This document shows positions 1 to 6,922 of a DNA stretch of 16,689 bases, in pieces. The DNA comes from an uncultured Oscillospiraceae bacterium (lineage in GTDB: Bacteria; Bacillota; Clostridia; Oscillospirales; Oscillospiraceae). The notes beneath the pieces are model-generated. The model was not told where the DNA came from. It did not search any database and saw only the letters and a program-made list of their open reading frames with translations. The first letter of the stretch is position 1; every line of letters begins with the position of its first letter. The DNA is taken from NCBI GenBank assembly GCA_900764755.1, contig CAAFPE010000117.1, positions 1-16,689 of the forward strand, read 5' to 3'. The translations under genes were made by a program, and so were the position numbers.

Positions 1-18
1 CCCCTTTTGTTGAGGTGC

Positions 19-582
19 TTATGCAAGGATGCCCAAGTGCTCCAGCAGGATCTTACATCCCATAAGCACCAGGACCAGGCCGCCGGCCAGTTCTGCCCAG
101 GACTTGCCCCGGGCGCCCACAGCAGCCCCGGCCCTGACTCCCACGGCGGACAGCAGGAGGGTGGTCAGACCGATCAGACTGACTGCCGGAAGGATGTCCA
201 CCTGGAGAAAGGCGAAGGTGATGCCCACGGTGAGGGCGTCGATGCTGGTGGCCACCGCCAGCGGGAGCATGGCCCGGGGGGCGAAGGAGGTCCCCAGGCT
301 CTCCTCCTCCCGGCTGCGGGACTCCCGGATCATGTTCAGACCGATGAGGCCCAGCAGCAGAAAGGCGATCCAGTGGTCGATGCTGGCGATCAGGACCTGG
401 AAGCGGCTGCCCAGCAGCCAGCCCAGAAAGGGCATCAGGCCCTGGAACCCGCCGAACCACAGTCCGGCGGTGAGAGCATGGGTCAGGGTGACACGCCCGG
501 CGGACAGCCCCTTGCACACCGACACCGCGAAGGCATCCATGGACAGGCCCACAGCAAGAAGAAACAGTTCAAAAATGCCCAT
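19..582 (-). CDS. mntP: MntP-type manganese efflux pump
   Basis: This 187-residue, highly hydrophobic protein matches the MntP (DUF204) family, which exports Mn2+ across the cytoplasmic membrane and protects from manganese excess. It shows the two-repeat organisation of the family. An acidic residue sits in the first helix (Asp16, in GLSMDAFAVS) and another in the equivalent helix of the second half (Asp115, in ATSIDALTVG). About six membrane segments are visible, with a charged cytoplasmic loop near residues 86-97 (RESRSREEE). Length is normal for the family. It starts 9 bases after the MarR stop codon. An AGGAGG lies inside the last codons of marR but about 14 bases from the ATG, so translation may be coupled. 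It is the last gene of a marR-mntP unit. Family assignment is from motif recognition; the metal is family knowledge. Confidence 0.9.
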   Translation of the reverse strand: MGIFELFLLAVGLSMDAFAVSVCKGLSAGRVTLTHALTAGLWFGGFQGLMPFLGWLLGSRFQVLIASIDHWIAFLLLGLIGLNMIRESRSREEESLGTSFAPRAMLPLAVATSIDALTVGITFAFLQVDILPAVSLIGLTTLLLSAVGVRAGAAVGARGKSWAELAGGLVLVLMGCKILLEHLGILA

Positions 583-591
583 AACAGCCTG

Positions 592-1038
592 TCAGACCTC
601 CTTTTCCAGACGGATGTACTCCTGCCGGGCATTTTCCGTCACCCGGAGCAGCAGGGCGTCCAGCTGCGCCCGCTCCTGGTAGGAAAAGCCCTGTCCCAGT
701 GTCTGGAAGAAGGCGCGCCGCTTGGCTTGGCCATCCGCCACCACGGGCGCGGCCTCTGGAAGAAGGGAGAGATGGATCAGCTTGCGGTTGTCCGGACGGT
801 GGACACGCAGCAGATAGCCCTTCTTGGACAAACCCTCCACCGCAACGGAGACGTGGGATTTGGTCAGCCGCCGGATCTCCACGATGTCCTTGGCTGTGTC
901 CAGCCCGGGGTGGTTGGCGAGAAACAGCAGGACATCCAGTTCGATCTGAGTCATTTGATAGCGCTCCAGAACTGGGCTTTGTAGCTTGTGATAGAGCAGC
1001 TCCAGCGTTCTGGCGTGTGTAAAGTAGTCCCAGGACAC
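592..1038 (-). CDS. MarR-family transcriptional regulator
   Basis: This is a 148-residue winged-helix regulator. The start is a GTG (VSWDYFTHAR) placed 7 bases after AAGGAGG; the open frame runs further upstream but has no ribosome site there. An N-terminal helix for dimerisation is followed by the winged helix at about residues 36-92. The recognition helix is near 57-70 (RLTKSHVSVAVEGLSKKG) and the wing contains the R-P-D-N-R-K motif (81-86) typical of MarR proteins. A C-terminal helix (118-146) completes the dimer interface. It is directly followed by mntP, so it probably controls manganese export together with its own synthesis. The candidate operator is the perfect inverted repeat around the promoter at 1133-1173. 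The ligand cannot be read from sequence; Mn-responsive control by a MarR protein is inference. Confidence 0.88.
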   Translation of the reverse strand: MSWDYFTHARTLELLYHKLQSPVLERYQMTQIELDVLLFLANHPGLDTAKDIVEIRRLTKSHVSVAVEGLSKKGYLLRVHRPDNRKLIHLSLLPEAAPVVADGQAKRRAFFQTLGQGFSYQERAQLDALLLRVTENARQEYIRLEKEV

Positions 1039-1132
1039 AGCACAGCCTCCTTGTATTGTGATGAAAGCAGCCGCGGCAGCTGGGTCCGCGGCAGGTCTTT
1101 GGCAGGTAGTGAATGGAAAATGGTGTAGGGTG

Positions 1133-1173
1133 AATATAACAGCGTGCGCCCCCTTTGTCAAGGGGGCGCACGC
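1133..1173 (-). promoter_or_regulatory. marR-mntP promoter with -35 box in the loop of a palindrome
   Basis: On the minus strand TTGACA (1161-1156), a 17-base spacer and TATATT (1138-1133) form a near-consensus sigma-A promoter. Most of TTGACA lies in the centre of a perfect 14-bp inverted repeat, GCGTGCGCCCCCTT and its complement (1142-1173). The repeat could be the operator for the MarR protein. It also starts 22 bases after the stop of the upstream anti-sigma gene and is followed by TGTTATATT, so it may also act as that operon's terminator. The predicted start is near 1126, giving a leader of about 88 bases. That leader contains two copies of CTGCCGCGG but no recognisable yybP-ykoY manganese riboswitch core. 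Confidence 0.75.
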
Positions 1174-1195
1174 CGCTTTTCTGCGAAGGATCTGG

Positions 1196-2041
1196 TCAGG
1201 GCTGCTCGGCCTGGAGCGCCTCCACAGTGGAGGCGGGGATGGGAAATTCCAGCACCCCTTCCGCGGCAGCAGCCACAGAGGCCTCGTCAAAGACCAGCAC
1301 CAGATCTCCGTCCGGCGTCCAGTAGAAATCCTGGTCGGGATCGATGGATCGGAATTCATTGGGGAGGTAGGAACGGTTCTCCTCCTCCATCTGCCGGCGC
1401 ACTTCGTTGGACAGTACCGACACATAGTCTGAGCCGGCGGGGAAGAGATCGGACAGAGCGGCCATCTCACCGGTGGTCTTGTCGATGTGATAATAGCGCA
1501 GGATCTGGTGTCCGCTGGCCTGGATCTGAAGGGCGGATACCCGGAGGGTGAACCAGCGGTCTGTGTCCGCCGTCACCTCATAGCTTACGTCCAGACTCTG
1601 ATAGCCCCCCTGAGCCAGGACCTCTGCGTCCTGCCGGAACTGATCCAGCAGCCGGTCGATGTCGGCCTGTACCGCCGCGTTGACGGCGTTGCCCGCCTGG
1701 CCACCCTCCAGCACCTGGGGGACAGAGACATCAGCGAAGCTGTGTCCGTCATCGTAGAGGTAGTTCCGCAGGGTGACGACCTGCACCAGAGAGCCCAAAA
1801 CTGGGATCTGCTCCAGCACTTCAGCCGCAGAGGCGGACACGTTGGGCAAAACTACGAACAGGGAGGCTGCGGCAGCGGCGAACCAGGCCCCCCAGTGGGA
1901 GAGTTGCCGCCGCTCCGGCTCCCGCCGGGGCGATTCCTCCAGATTGTCGCAGGTCTCCCGCAGGCGCTGGACAAAGGAGTCAGGCAGGGGGAAGGGCTCC
2001 TCCTGGGCGCGCCGCTTCAGGTCTCGATCAAATTGATCCAT
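1196..2041 (-). CDS. RsiV-like anti-sigma factor (DUF3298 domain)
   Basis: This 281-residue single-pass membrane protein is encoded 9 bases after the ECF sigma factor gene. The N-terminal cytoplasmic part (1-48) is the probable sigma-binding region. A hydrophobic helix at about 50-67 is followed by a small-residue stretch (NVSASAAE) that resembles a signal-peptidase site. The rest is extracellular: a DUF4163-like part (about 90-175) and a C-terminal DUF3298-type part (about 180-275) containing YYHIDKTTGEMAALSDLF and DFYWTPDGDLVLVFD. In Bacillus subtilis and Clostridioides difficile, RsiV with this layout binds lysozyme, is cleaved by signal peptidase and then by an intramembrane protease, and frees SigV. 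The same role is inferred here; lysozyme binding itself is not visible in the sequence. Confidence 0.85.
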   Translation of the reverse strand: MDQFDRDLKRRAQEEPFPLPDSFVQRLRETCDNLEESPRREPERRQLSHWGAWFAAAAASLFVVLPNVSASAAEVLEQIPVLGSLVQVVTLRNYLYDDGHSFADVSVPQVLEGGQAGNAVNAAVQADIDRLLDQFRQDAEVLAQGGYQSLDVSYEVTADTDRWFTLRVSALQIQASGHQILRYYHIDKTTGEMAALSDLFPAGSDYVSVLSNEVRRQMEEENRSYLPNEFRSIDPDQDFYWTPDGDLVLVFDEASVAAAAEGVLEFPIPASTVEALQAEQP

Positions 2042-2050
2042 GTTTACACC

Positions 2051-2539
2051 TCATTTCTCCGTGAATGTCTGTCGAAGCCGGTCTCTCGCCCGGCTGAGGC
2101 GGGTTTTGACCGCTCCCTGGGAGATCTTTAGGATCTGGGCCGTTTCGGCCACAGAGCAGTCCTCATAGTAAAACAGCGTAACTGCTGCCCGCATGGGCTC
2201 TGGCAGCTGAAGGACCGCATCCCACAGTGTCAGATGCTCCGCAAGATCCGGCTCCGGCGTAGTCAGGTATTCCGCCATCTGGTCGAGGTCCACAGTCCTC
2301 CGCTGCCGGCGGAAGAGGTCGTAGCACTCATTGACCAGGATCCGCAGGAGCCAGGATTTGAATTTTTCCGGATCCCGTAGGCGGTCCAGATGGGAGTAGG
2401 CCGCGCAGACAGCCTCCTGCACCGCATCCTCTGCATCCTGCTGGTTGGACAAGATGGAACGGGCCGTGCGGTAGAGGGCGCGCTGATGCTCCTCCACAAG
2501 GCGGCAGAAGGTTTCTTTGTCCAGGACGGTGTTGGTCAT
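2051..2539 (-). CDS. ECF RNA polymerase sigma factor (SigV-like)
   Basis: This 162-residue protein has the two-domain layout of group IV (ECF) sigma factors. Region 2 covers about 11-80, with the core-binding/-10 recognition stretch DAEDAVQEAVCAAYSHL and KFKSWLLRILVNECYDLFRR. Region 4 covers about 105-157, with LPEPMRAAVTLFYYEDCSVAETA and the recognition helix ISQGAVKTRLSRARDRL. The start ATG follows AAGGAG by 11 bases, slightly long. It forms an operon with the downstream RsiV-like anti-sigma factor, so it is probably held inactive at the membrane until an envelope signal arrives. An ECF-type promoter upstream (2588-2614) suggests autoregulation. A perfect palindrome GATCGGCCGATC (2566-2577) lies in the predicted 5' leader. 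Assignment to SigV rather than another ECF group rests mainly on the partner. Confidence 0.9.
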   Translation of the reverse strand: MTNTVLDKETFCRLVEEHQRALYRTARSILSNQQDAEDAVQEAVCAAYSHLDRLRDPEKFKSWLLRILVNECYDLFRRQRRTVDLDQMAEYLTTPEPDLAEHLTLWDAVLQLPEPMRAAVTLFYYEDCSVAETAQILKISQGAVKTRLSRARDRLRQTFTEK

Positions 2540-2587
2540 GGATGGGTGCGCTCCTTTCTGGGGTCGATCGGCCGATCTGTTTGTTTA

Positions 2588-2614
2588 GACGGGGCGGGGG
2601 AGAAAAAGGTTACA
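2588..2614 (-). promoter_or_regulatory. Candidate ECF (SigV-type) autoregulatory promoter
   Basis: On the minus strand TGTAAC (2614-2609) and CGTC (2591-2588) are separated by 17 bases. This matches the AAC / CGTC pattern of ECF sigma promoters such as those of SigV (TGAAAC, 16-17 bases, CGTC). It is about 50 bases upstream of the sigma gene, which fits autoregulation. The match is short, so it is a candidate only. Confidence 0.55.
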
Positions 2615-2748
2615 GAGAAACAGGCATGAGACCTGTATTTCCCTACTATAATATCCACAGAGACGTCCGTCAACAGATTCCGGAAGAGGTGAGGGAAATT
2701 TTTCATGAGTGTGTGAGTTTATGGCTTCCCTTTCTCCCGGAAATGTTG

Positions 2749-2754
2749 TATGAT
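2749..2754 (+). promoter_or_regulatory. Possible -10 box for the c-di-AMP receptor gene
   Basis: TATGAT lies 63 bases upstream of the coding start, in an AT-rich stretch. No convincing -35 box is present 16-18 bases upstream (TTCCCT at 2726-2731 is poor), so this is a weak call. Confidence 0.3.
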
Positions 2755-2817
2755 AGAACAAATCAGGACTGCCGCCTCTTTGGCTGTACGGGCGGTCCGG
2801 AAGCAAGTGAGGGCTGA

Positions 2818-3180
2818 ATGATGGAAGCTGCCAATGTACGCAATAAGCTGATCCTGGCTGTGGTGCAGGAGGACGACTATGATACCACAGTGAGCGAGCT
2901 GAATCAGAACGGATTTTTTGTCACCATGCTCAGTTCTACCGGCGGGTTCTGGAAAAAGAAGAACATCACCATCATGCTGGGCGTGGAGGAGACACGGCTG
3001 GAGGATGCGCTGTCCATTTTGAAGCAGTGTGCCGGAAAGCGGAAGCAGACCATTTACTCCAATGTCACCATGCCCACCGGGAGCCAGTACGCTGTGGCCA
3101 TGCCCTCCGTTCCGGTGAATGTGGAACTGGGCGGCGTGACTGTGTTTGTCATGGATCTGGAGCGGCTGGAGAAGCTGTAA
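2818..3180 (+). CDS. Cyclic-di-AMP receptor DarA/PstA (PII-like, DUF970)
   Basis: This 120-residue protein matches the PII-like DarA/PstA family, homotrimeric cytoplasmic receptors of the second messenger c-di-AMP. Visible family marks are the opening strand KLILAVVQEDDYD (10-22), the ligand-loop segment LSSTGGFWKKKNITIMLGVEE (38-58), and the C-terminal strand with GGVTVFVMDLERLEKL. In characterised homologues the TGGF loop and nearby residues contact c-di-AMP. The length is slightly above the usual 109 because of about ten extra N-terminal residues. GAGGG lies 4 bases before the first ATG (2818) and 7 bases before the second (2821); the second is the better-spaced start. The next gene downstream is a cation/proton antiporter with RCK_C domains, a class that also responds to c-di-AMP elsewhere. 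Confidence 0.92.
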   Translation: MMEAANVRNKLILAVVQEDDYDTTVSELNQNGFFVTMLSSTGGFWKKKNITIMLGVEETRLEDALSILKQCAGKRKQTIYSNVTMPTGSQYAVAMPSVPVNVELGGVTVFVMDLERLEKL

Positions 3181-3203
3181 GCCAGAAAACAACGCCTTGT
3201 TTG

Positions 3204-3234
3204 CGCCCTGTCGGCCCGCTGGGCCGGCAGGGCG
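3204..3234 (+). terminator. Hairpin terminator after the c-di-AMP receptor gene
   Basis: CGCCCTG-T-CGGCCC, loop GCT, and GGGCCG-G-CAGGGCG form a 14-bp stem with one T-G pair, starting 23 bases after the stop. The U-run is poor (TATGTTTC), so termination may be partial. Confidence 0.6.
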
Positions 3235-3318
3235 TATGTTTCAGTGCTGAAATGTGAAAATCTTAACGAAGTCTTTATCCTCTAAACGCCATTTTTAAGA
3301 AAAAGTGCGCTGGCCCTA

Positions 3319-3327
3319 TGTTATAAT
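3319..3327 (+). promoter_or_regulatory. Extended -10 promoter for the antiporter gene
   Basis: TGT directly precedes a perfect TATAAT (3322-3327), an extended -10 promoter. No good -35 box is seen. The predicted start near 3334 excludes the upstream in-frame ATGs (3305, 3326) as initiators and supports the ATG at 3395. Confidence 0.65.
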
Positions 3328-3394
3328 GGAATTCATATCCCGTCTCGTTTCTGGACTGCCTGGAGCGGGACCTGTCTGGAGGTTTGACTGCGCT

Positions 3395-5017
3395 ATGACG
3401 GAGGCCCTGCTGCTGATCGGCTGTGTGATCGCTCTGTGTACTTTGATGGGGCGTTTTCTGGACCAGCTGGCGGTTCCATCCCTGTTGATTTTTATTGCAT
3501 TGGGAATGTGCTTTGGAGAAAATGGACTGCTGCATATCCAGTTTGACGACTACTATGCTGTGAACCTGATCTGTTCGGTCAGCCTGATCTTCATTATGTT
3601 CTACGGCGGCTTCGGCACCAATCTGTCCGCCGCCCGGCCGGTGGCGGTCCAGTCGGTGGTCCTCTCAACCCTGGGGGTAGCGGGGACGGCGGCGCTGGTG
3701 GCTGCCTTTGCCCACTGGGCACTGAAGCTGCCTTGGCTGGAGAGCTTTCTCATCGGCTCGGTCATCTCCTCCACCGATGCGGCTTCGGTGTTTAATATCC
3801 TGCGGTCTAAAAAGCTGGCGCTGAAGGAGCATACCGACTCCCTGCTGGAGATCGAATCGGGCTCCAACGACCCCATCTCCTATATGCTGAGCACCGTGGC
3901 GGTGGGACTTATGTCCGGGGAGGAGATGGTGGTCCCGCTGCTCCTGCTCCAGCAGCTGGCAGTGGGGATCCTGTGCGGACTGCTGCTGGGCAAGCTGGCC
4001 ATCTGGGCCCTGCGGCGGGGGGTCTTCCCCTCGGGACAAAGTCAGACTATCTTTATCTTTTCGGTAGTAATCCTGTCCTATGCTCTGCCTGCCGCCCTGG
4101 GGGGAAACGGGTATCTCAGTGCCTATCTCTGCGGCATCTGGATGGGAAATACCAAGCTGCCTCAAAAGCGCTATCTGGTCCACTTCTTCGATGTGGTCAC
4201 CGATGTGGCCCAAGTGCTCATCTTCTTCCTGCTGGGCCTGCTGGTGACACCGGTGGAGCTGCCCTCTGTTTTACTGCCGGCCCTGGCTGTGATGGCCTTC
4301 CTTACTCTGGTGGGCCGTCCTCTGGTGGCTGCCCTGTTGCTGCTGCCCTTCCGCCCGTCTCTGGGCCAGATGGGGGTGGTGTCCTGGGCCGGACTGCGGG
4401 GCGTGGCCTCCATCGTGTTCGCCATTATGGCGGTGCTGGGCGGTGTGGAGATGAAATACGATCTGTTCAATCTGGTGTTCTGCATTGTCCTGCTGTCTAT
4501 CTCCATCCAGGGCACTCTGCTGCCATGGGTAGCAGATCGGCTGGCCATGATCGACCAGGCGGGTGACGTGAGCAAGACCTTCAACGACTACCAGGAGGAG
4601 AGCGACATCGACTTCATCAAGGTCCACCTGGGGCCGGGGCACCCCTGGAACGGCGGGACCCTGCAGGACCTGCCCATTCCGCCGGATCTGCTGGTGGTGA
4701 TGATCGCCCGTGGACAGGAGACCATCGTGCCCCACGGCGGGACCATCCTGCAGACCGGGGACCTGCTGGTGATGGCAGCCCGGGCCTTTGAGGACCGGGA
4801 GACCCTCTCCCTTCAGGAGGTGGTGGTGGAGCGGAGCCACAAGTGGTGCGGGCGCTCCCTCAGTGAGGTCTCGGTACCCCGGAATTGCCTGATCATTATG
4901 ATCAAACGGGGGTTGGATACCATCATTCCGGATGGGAGCACCCGTCTGGAGGCGGGAGACATCCTGGTGGCAGCACAGTCCAATGCTGCGGTATCTGCCG
5001 GCCAGGTGCGGGAATGA
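3395..5017 (+). CDS. CPA1 K+(Na+)/H+ antiporter with tandem RCK_C domains (NhaP2-like)
   Basis: This 540-residue protein exchanges monovalent cations for protons at the cytoplasmic membrane. Residues 1-385 are the hydrophobic CPA1 exchanger domain of about 12-13 helices. They carry the unwound-helix motif SSTDAAS (Asp128), the ion-site motif ESGSNDP (Asn158-Asp159), and WAGLRGVASI at 331-340. Two copies of an RCK_C (TrkA-C) regulatory domain follow, at about 405-462 (DLLVVMIARGQETIVPHGGT) and 475-528 (NCLIIMIKRGLDTIIPDGST). The ATG at 3395 is chosen because the promoter lies upstream of it and downstream of the other in-frame ATGs; GGAGG is 12 bases away, a rather long gap. The neighbouring c-di-AMP receptor gene suggests a shared osmotic or potassium role. 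K+ versus Na+ preference cannot be read from sequence. Confidence 0.9.
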   Translation: MTEALLLIGCVIALCTLMGRFLDQLAVPSLLIFIALGMCFGENGLLHIQFDDYYAVNLICSVSLIFIMFYGGFGTNLSAARPVAVQSVVLSTLGVAGTAALVAAFAHWALKLPWLESFLIGSVISSTDAASVFNILRSKKLALKEHTDSLLEIESGSNDPISYMLSTVAVGLMSGEEMVVPLLLLQQLAVGILCGLLLGKLAIWALRRGVFPSGQSQTIFIFSVVILSYALPAALGGNGYLSAYLCGIWMGNTKLPQKRYLVHFFDVVTDVAQVLIFFLLGLLVTPVELPSVLLPALAVMAFLTLVGRPLVAALLLLPFRPSLGQMGVVSWAGLRGVASIVFAIMAVLGGVEMKYDLFNLVFCIVLLSISIQGTLLPWVADRLAMIDQAGDVSKTFNDYQEESDIDFIKVHLGPGHPWNGGTLQDLPIPPDLLVVMIARGQETIVPHGGTILQTGDLLVMAARAFEDRETLSLQEVVVERSHKWCGRSLSEVSVPRNCLIIMIKRGLDTIIPDGSTRLEAGDILVAAQSNAAVSAGQVRE

Positions 5018-5041
5018 TGACCTCATTCCCGCTGTTTTTTT
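5008..5041 (+). terminator. Intrinsic terminator overlapping the antiporter stop codon
   Basis: GCGGGAATGA (5008-5017), a 5-base loop and TCATTCCCGC (5023-5032) form a perfect 10-bp stem followed by TGTTTTTTT. The TGA stop codon of the antiporter gene is the last part of the left arm. Confidence 0.88.
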
Positions 5042-5064
5042 CTGTTCTTCTGTGATTTTGAGGA

Positions 5065-5093
5065 TTGATAATTCTTTGATTCTGTTGTATCTT
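5065..5093 (+). promoter_or_regulatory. Sigma-A promoter for the MATE gene
   Basis: TTGATA (5065-5070), a 17-base spacer and TATCTT (5088-5093) lie in an AT-rich patch after the terminator. The predicted leader is about 90 bases and contains the palindrome GGCGGCCGCC (5143-5152). Confidence 0.6.
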
Positions 5094-5188
5094 AATAGAA
5101 GTTATCAAGTTAAAAAACTGTAAATTTTCCGGCAGTTCGGTTGGCGGCCGCCAGTGCGGTATGCCCGGCCCGGGTCCGGAGAGAAAGG

Positions 5189-6616
5189 ATGGTACGATCT
5201 GATATGATCCGCACCAAAAAGCGCCATCAGCTGGATATGTGTCACGGCTCTCTGGCGGATAAGATCCTGCTGTTTGCCATTCCTCTGATGGCCTCCAGTA
5301 TGCTTCAGCTTCTGTTCAACGCTGCAGATGTGATTGTAGTGGGACGGTTCGCCGGGAAGGAGTCTCTGGCGGCGGTGGGCTCCACCACCTCCCTGATCAA
5401 TCTGATGGTAGCCCTGTTTGTAGGACTTTCTGTGGGCTCCAATGTGGTGGTGGCCCGGAATCTGGGAGGGCAGCGGCACGATATGGTGGGGCGCGCGGTC
5501 CATACCTCTGTCCTGATGGCCCTGGTGAGTGGTGCAGTGCTGGCGGTGTTCGGCTTCTTTGCCGCCCGGCAGCTGCTGGTGTGGATGGCCTCTCCTGTCG
5601 ATGTAATCGACAAGTCGGCTGTCTATCTGCGGATCTATTTCCTGGGAATGCCTGCCACGATGGCCTATAACTTCGGGGCCGCAATCCTGCGGGCCCAGGG
5701 AGACACCAAGCGCCCTCTGTACTTCCTGATGATTGCAGGCGTAGTCAATGTGATCCTGAATCTGATCTCCGTGATCCTGCTTCGGATGGATGTGGCCGGG
5801 GTTGCCTTGGCTACCACCATCTCCCAGTATGTGTCTGCGGGGCTGGTGATTCTCTGCCTGACCAAGGAGGACGGCCCCCTGCGCCTGAATCTGAAGGCGA
5901 TGAAGCTGGACCGGCATATCTTGGGGCAGATTTTGGAGATCGGTCTGCCTGCCGGCTTCCAGGGCATTGTGTTCTCTCTGTCCAATGTGTTGATCCAGTC
6001 CTCTATCAACTCCTTTGGCTCCACCGTGGTGGCTGGCTCTGCCGCTGCCGGCAATATTGAGAATTTTGTCTATCAGGCCATGAACGCCTTCTACCAGACC
6101 AACCTGACCTTCACCGGTCAGAACTATGGGGCCGGAGAGTGCCGCCGCGTGGATAAGACTCTGCTGTACTGCCAGGGCTTTGTGATCGTGACTGGACTGG
6201 TGCTGGGCAACCTGGTCTACTACTTCGGCCATCCTCTGGTGAGCATTTATGCTCCCGGTGAGGAGGACGTGATCCGACAGGGGATCATCCGCCTGGGCTA
6301 TGTGGCTTGTCCCTATGCCCTGTGCGGAATCATGGATACTATGGTGGGCAGCCTGCGGGGGCTGGGCTATTCCATCGGCCCTATGATCGTCTCTCTTATT
6401 GGAGCGTGCGGTTTGCGGATCGTGTGGATCTTTACCATCTTCCAGATGGACCGCACGCCAGAGAACCTTTACATCTCCTACCCCATCTCCTGGGTTGTCA
6501 CCGGTGCAGTCCACATCTTGTTCTTCCTTTATGCGCGAAAAAAGGCGTTTGCCCTAGTGCGGTCTGACTCCCACAGGGAGGCGGAGGGGGAGCACCCTGT
6601 GACAGAGGAGGAGTAA
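5189..6616 (+). CDS. MATE-family multidrug/cation exporter
   Basis: This 475-residue polytopic membrane protein belongs to the MATE (MatE) family, which exports drugs or metabolites in exchange for Na+ or H+. It has about 12 helices in two related halves. Family-like stretches are FAIPLMASSMLQLLFNAAD and GRFAGKESLAAVGSTT near the N-terminus, and ILEIGLPAGFQGIVFSLSN at the start of the second half, followed by AAGNIENFVYQAMNAFYQ and FTGQNYGAGE. The chosen ATG has GGAGA 6 bases upstream; an in-frame ATG at 5141 lacks a ribosome site, and one at 5204 is possible. It appears monocistronic with its own promoter and terminator. Substrate is unknown. The arrangement resembles many gut Clostridia MATE paralogues. 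Confidence 0.92.
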   Translation: MVRSDMIRTKKRHQLDMCHGSLADKILLFAIPLMASSMLQLLFNAADVIVVGRFAGKESLAAVGSTTSLINLMVALFVGLSVGSNVVVARNLGGQRHDMVGRAVHTSVLMALVSGAVLAVFGFFAARQLLVWMASPVDVIDKSAVYLRIYFLGMPATMAYNFGAAILRAQGDTKRPLYFLMIAGVVNVILNLISVILLRMDVAGVALATTISQYVSAGLVILCLTKEDGPLRLNLKAMKLDRHILGQILEIGLPAGFQGIVFSLSNVLIQSSINSFGSTVVAGSAAAGNIENFVYQAMNAFYQTNLTFTGQNYGAGECRRVDKTLLYCQGFVIVTGLVLGNLVYYFGHPLVSIYAPGEEDVIRQGIIRLGYVACPYALCGIMDTMVGSLRGLGYSIGPMIVSLIGACGLRIVWIFTIFQMDRTPENLYISYPISWVVTGAVHILFFLYARKKAFALVRSDSHREAEGEHPVTEEE

Positions 6617-6663
6617 GCTTCCAACTGTCTGGATGCGGCGGTTTTGGAGCATCACATATTGGG

Positions 6664-6691
6664 ATACGGCGGCCTTTTGAGGCCGCCGTAT
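6664..6691 (+). terminator. Hairpin terminator after the MATE gene
   Basis: ATACGGCGGCC, loop TTTTGA, and GGCCGCCGTAT form a perfect 11-bp stem 47 bases after the stop. It is followed by GTCTTTGC, only a short U-rich run. Confidence 0.65.
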
Positions 6692-6772
6692 GTCTTTGCT
6701 GCAGGGAGCGGCAGTGTATTTCTGGTTTTCCAAAAAAAACTGAAAATCTGCTCCCGGATTTTGGTTTTTCCC

Positions 6773-6802
6773 TAGACAAAGGAATCCACCTTGTGATAAG
6801 AT
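6773..6802 (+). promoter_or_regulatory. Promoter for hbd with a Rex-like half-site
   Basis: TAGACA (6773-6778), an 18-base spacer and TAAGAT (6797-6802) with TGA directly before it give an extended -10 promoter. TTGTGA at 6791-6796 equals one half of the Rex redox-repressor consensus, but the second half is not recognisable. A GCAGAG/CTCTGC hairpin (6810-6832) begins at the predicted transcript start. Confidence 0.55.
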
Positions 6803-6922
6803 ACCCACAGCAGAGTGGGAGAAGCGCTCTGCACAGAGAGGAAGCGCACCGGTTTCCGCCGAGGCCGGCTCCGGGTTGAGCGCCCGCGCATCCCCATTAT
6901 GGATGAAAAGAAGGAGATCAAA

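Noticed and set aside
7..984. Long plus-strand open frame opposite mntP and marR
   Set aside because: It is antisense to two well-recognised genes, has low-complexity Gln/Gly/His-rich composition typical of a GC-rich shadow frame, and has no ribosome site.
1039..1126. yybP-ykoY manganese riboswitch in the marR-mntP leader
   Set aside because: I looked for its conserved core ahead of this Mn exporter operon and did not find it; the leader is short and only holds a GC-rich repeat.
5105..6514. 469-codon minus-strand open frame opposite the MATE gene
   Set aside because: It is His/Gln-rich shadow coding opposite a clear membrane transporter; composition and lack of any family resemblance argue against it.
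5189..6616. Drug-resistance claim for the MATE gene
   Set aside because: The family is clear but substrates of Clostridia MATE paralogues cannot be predicted from sequence.
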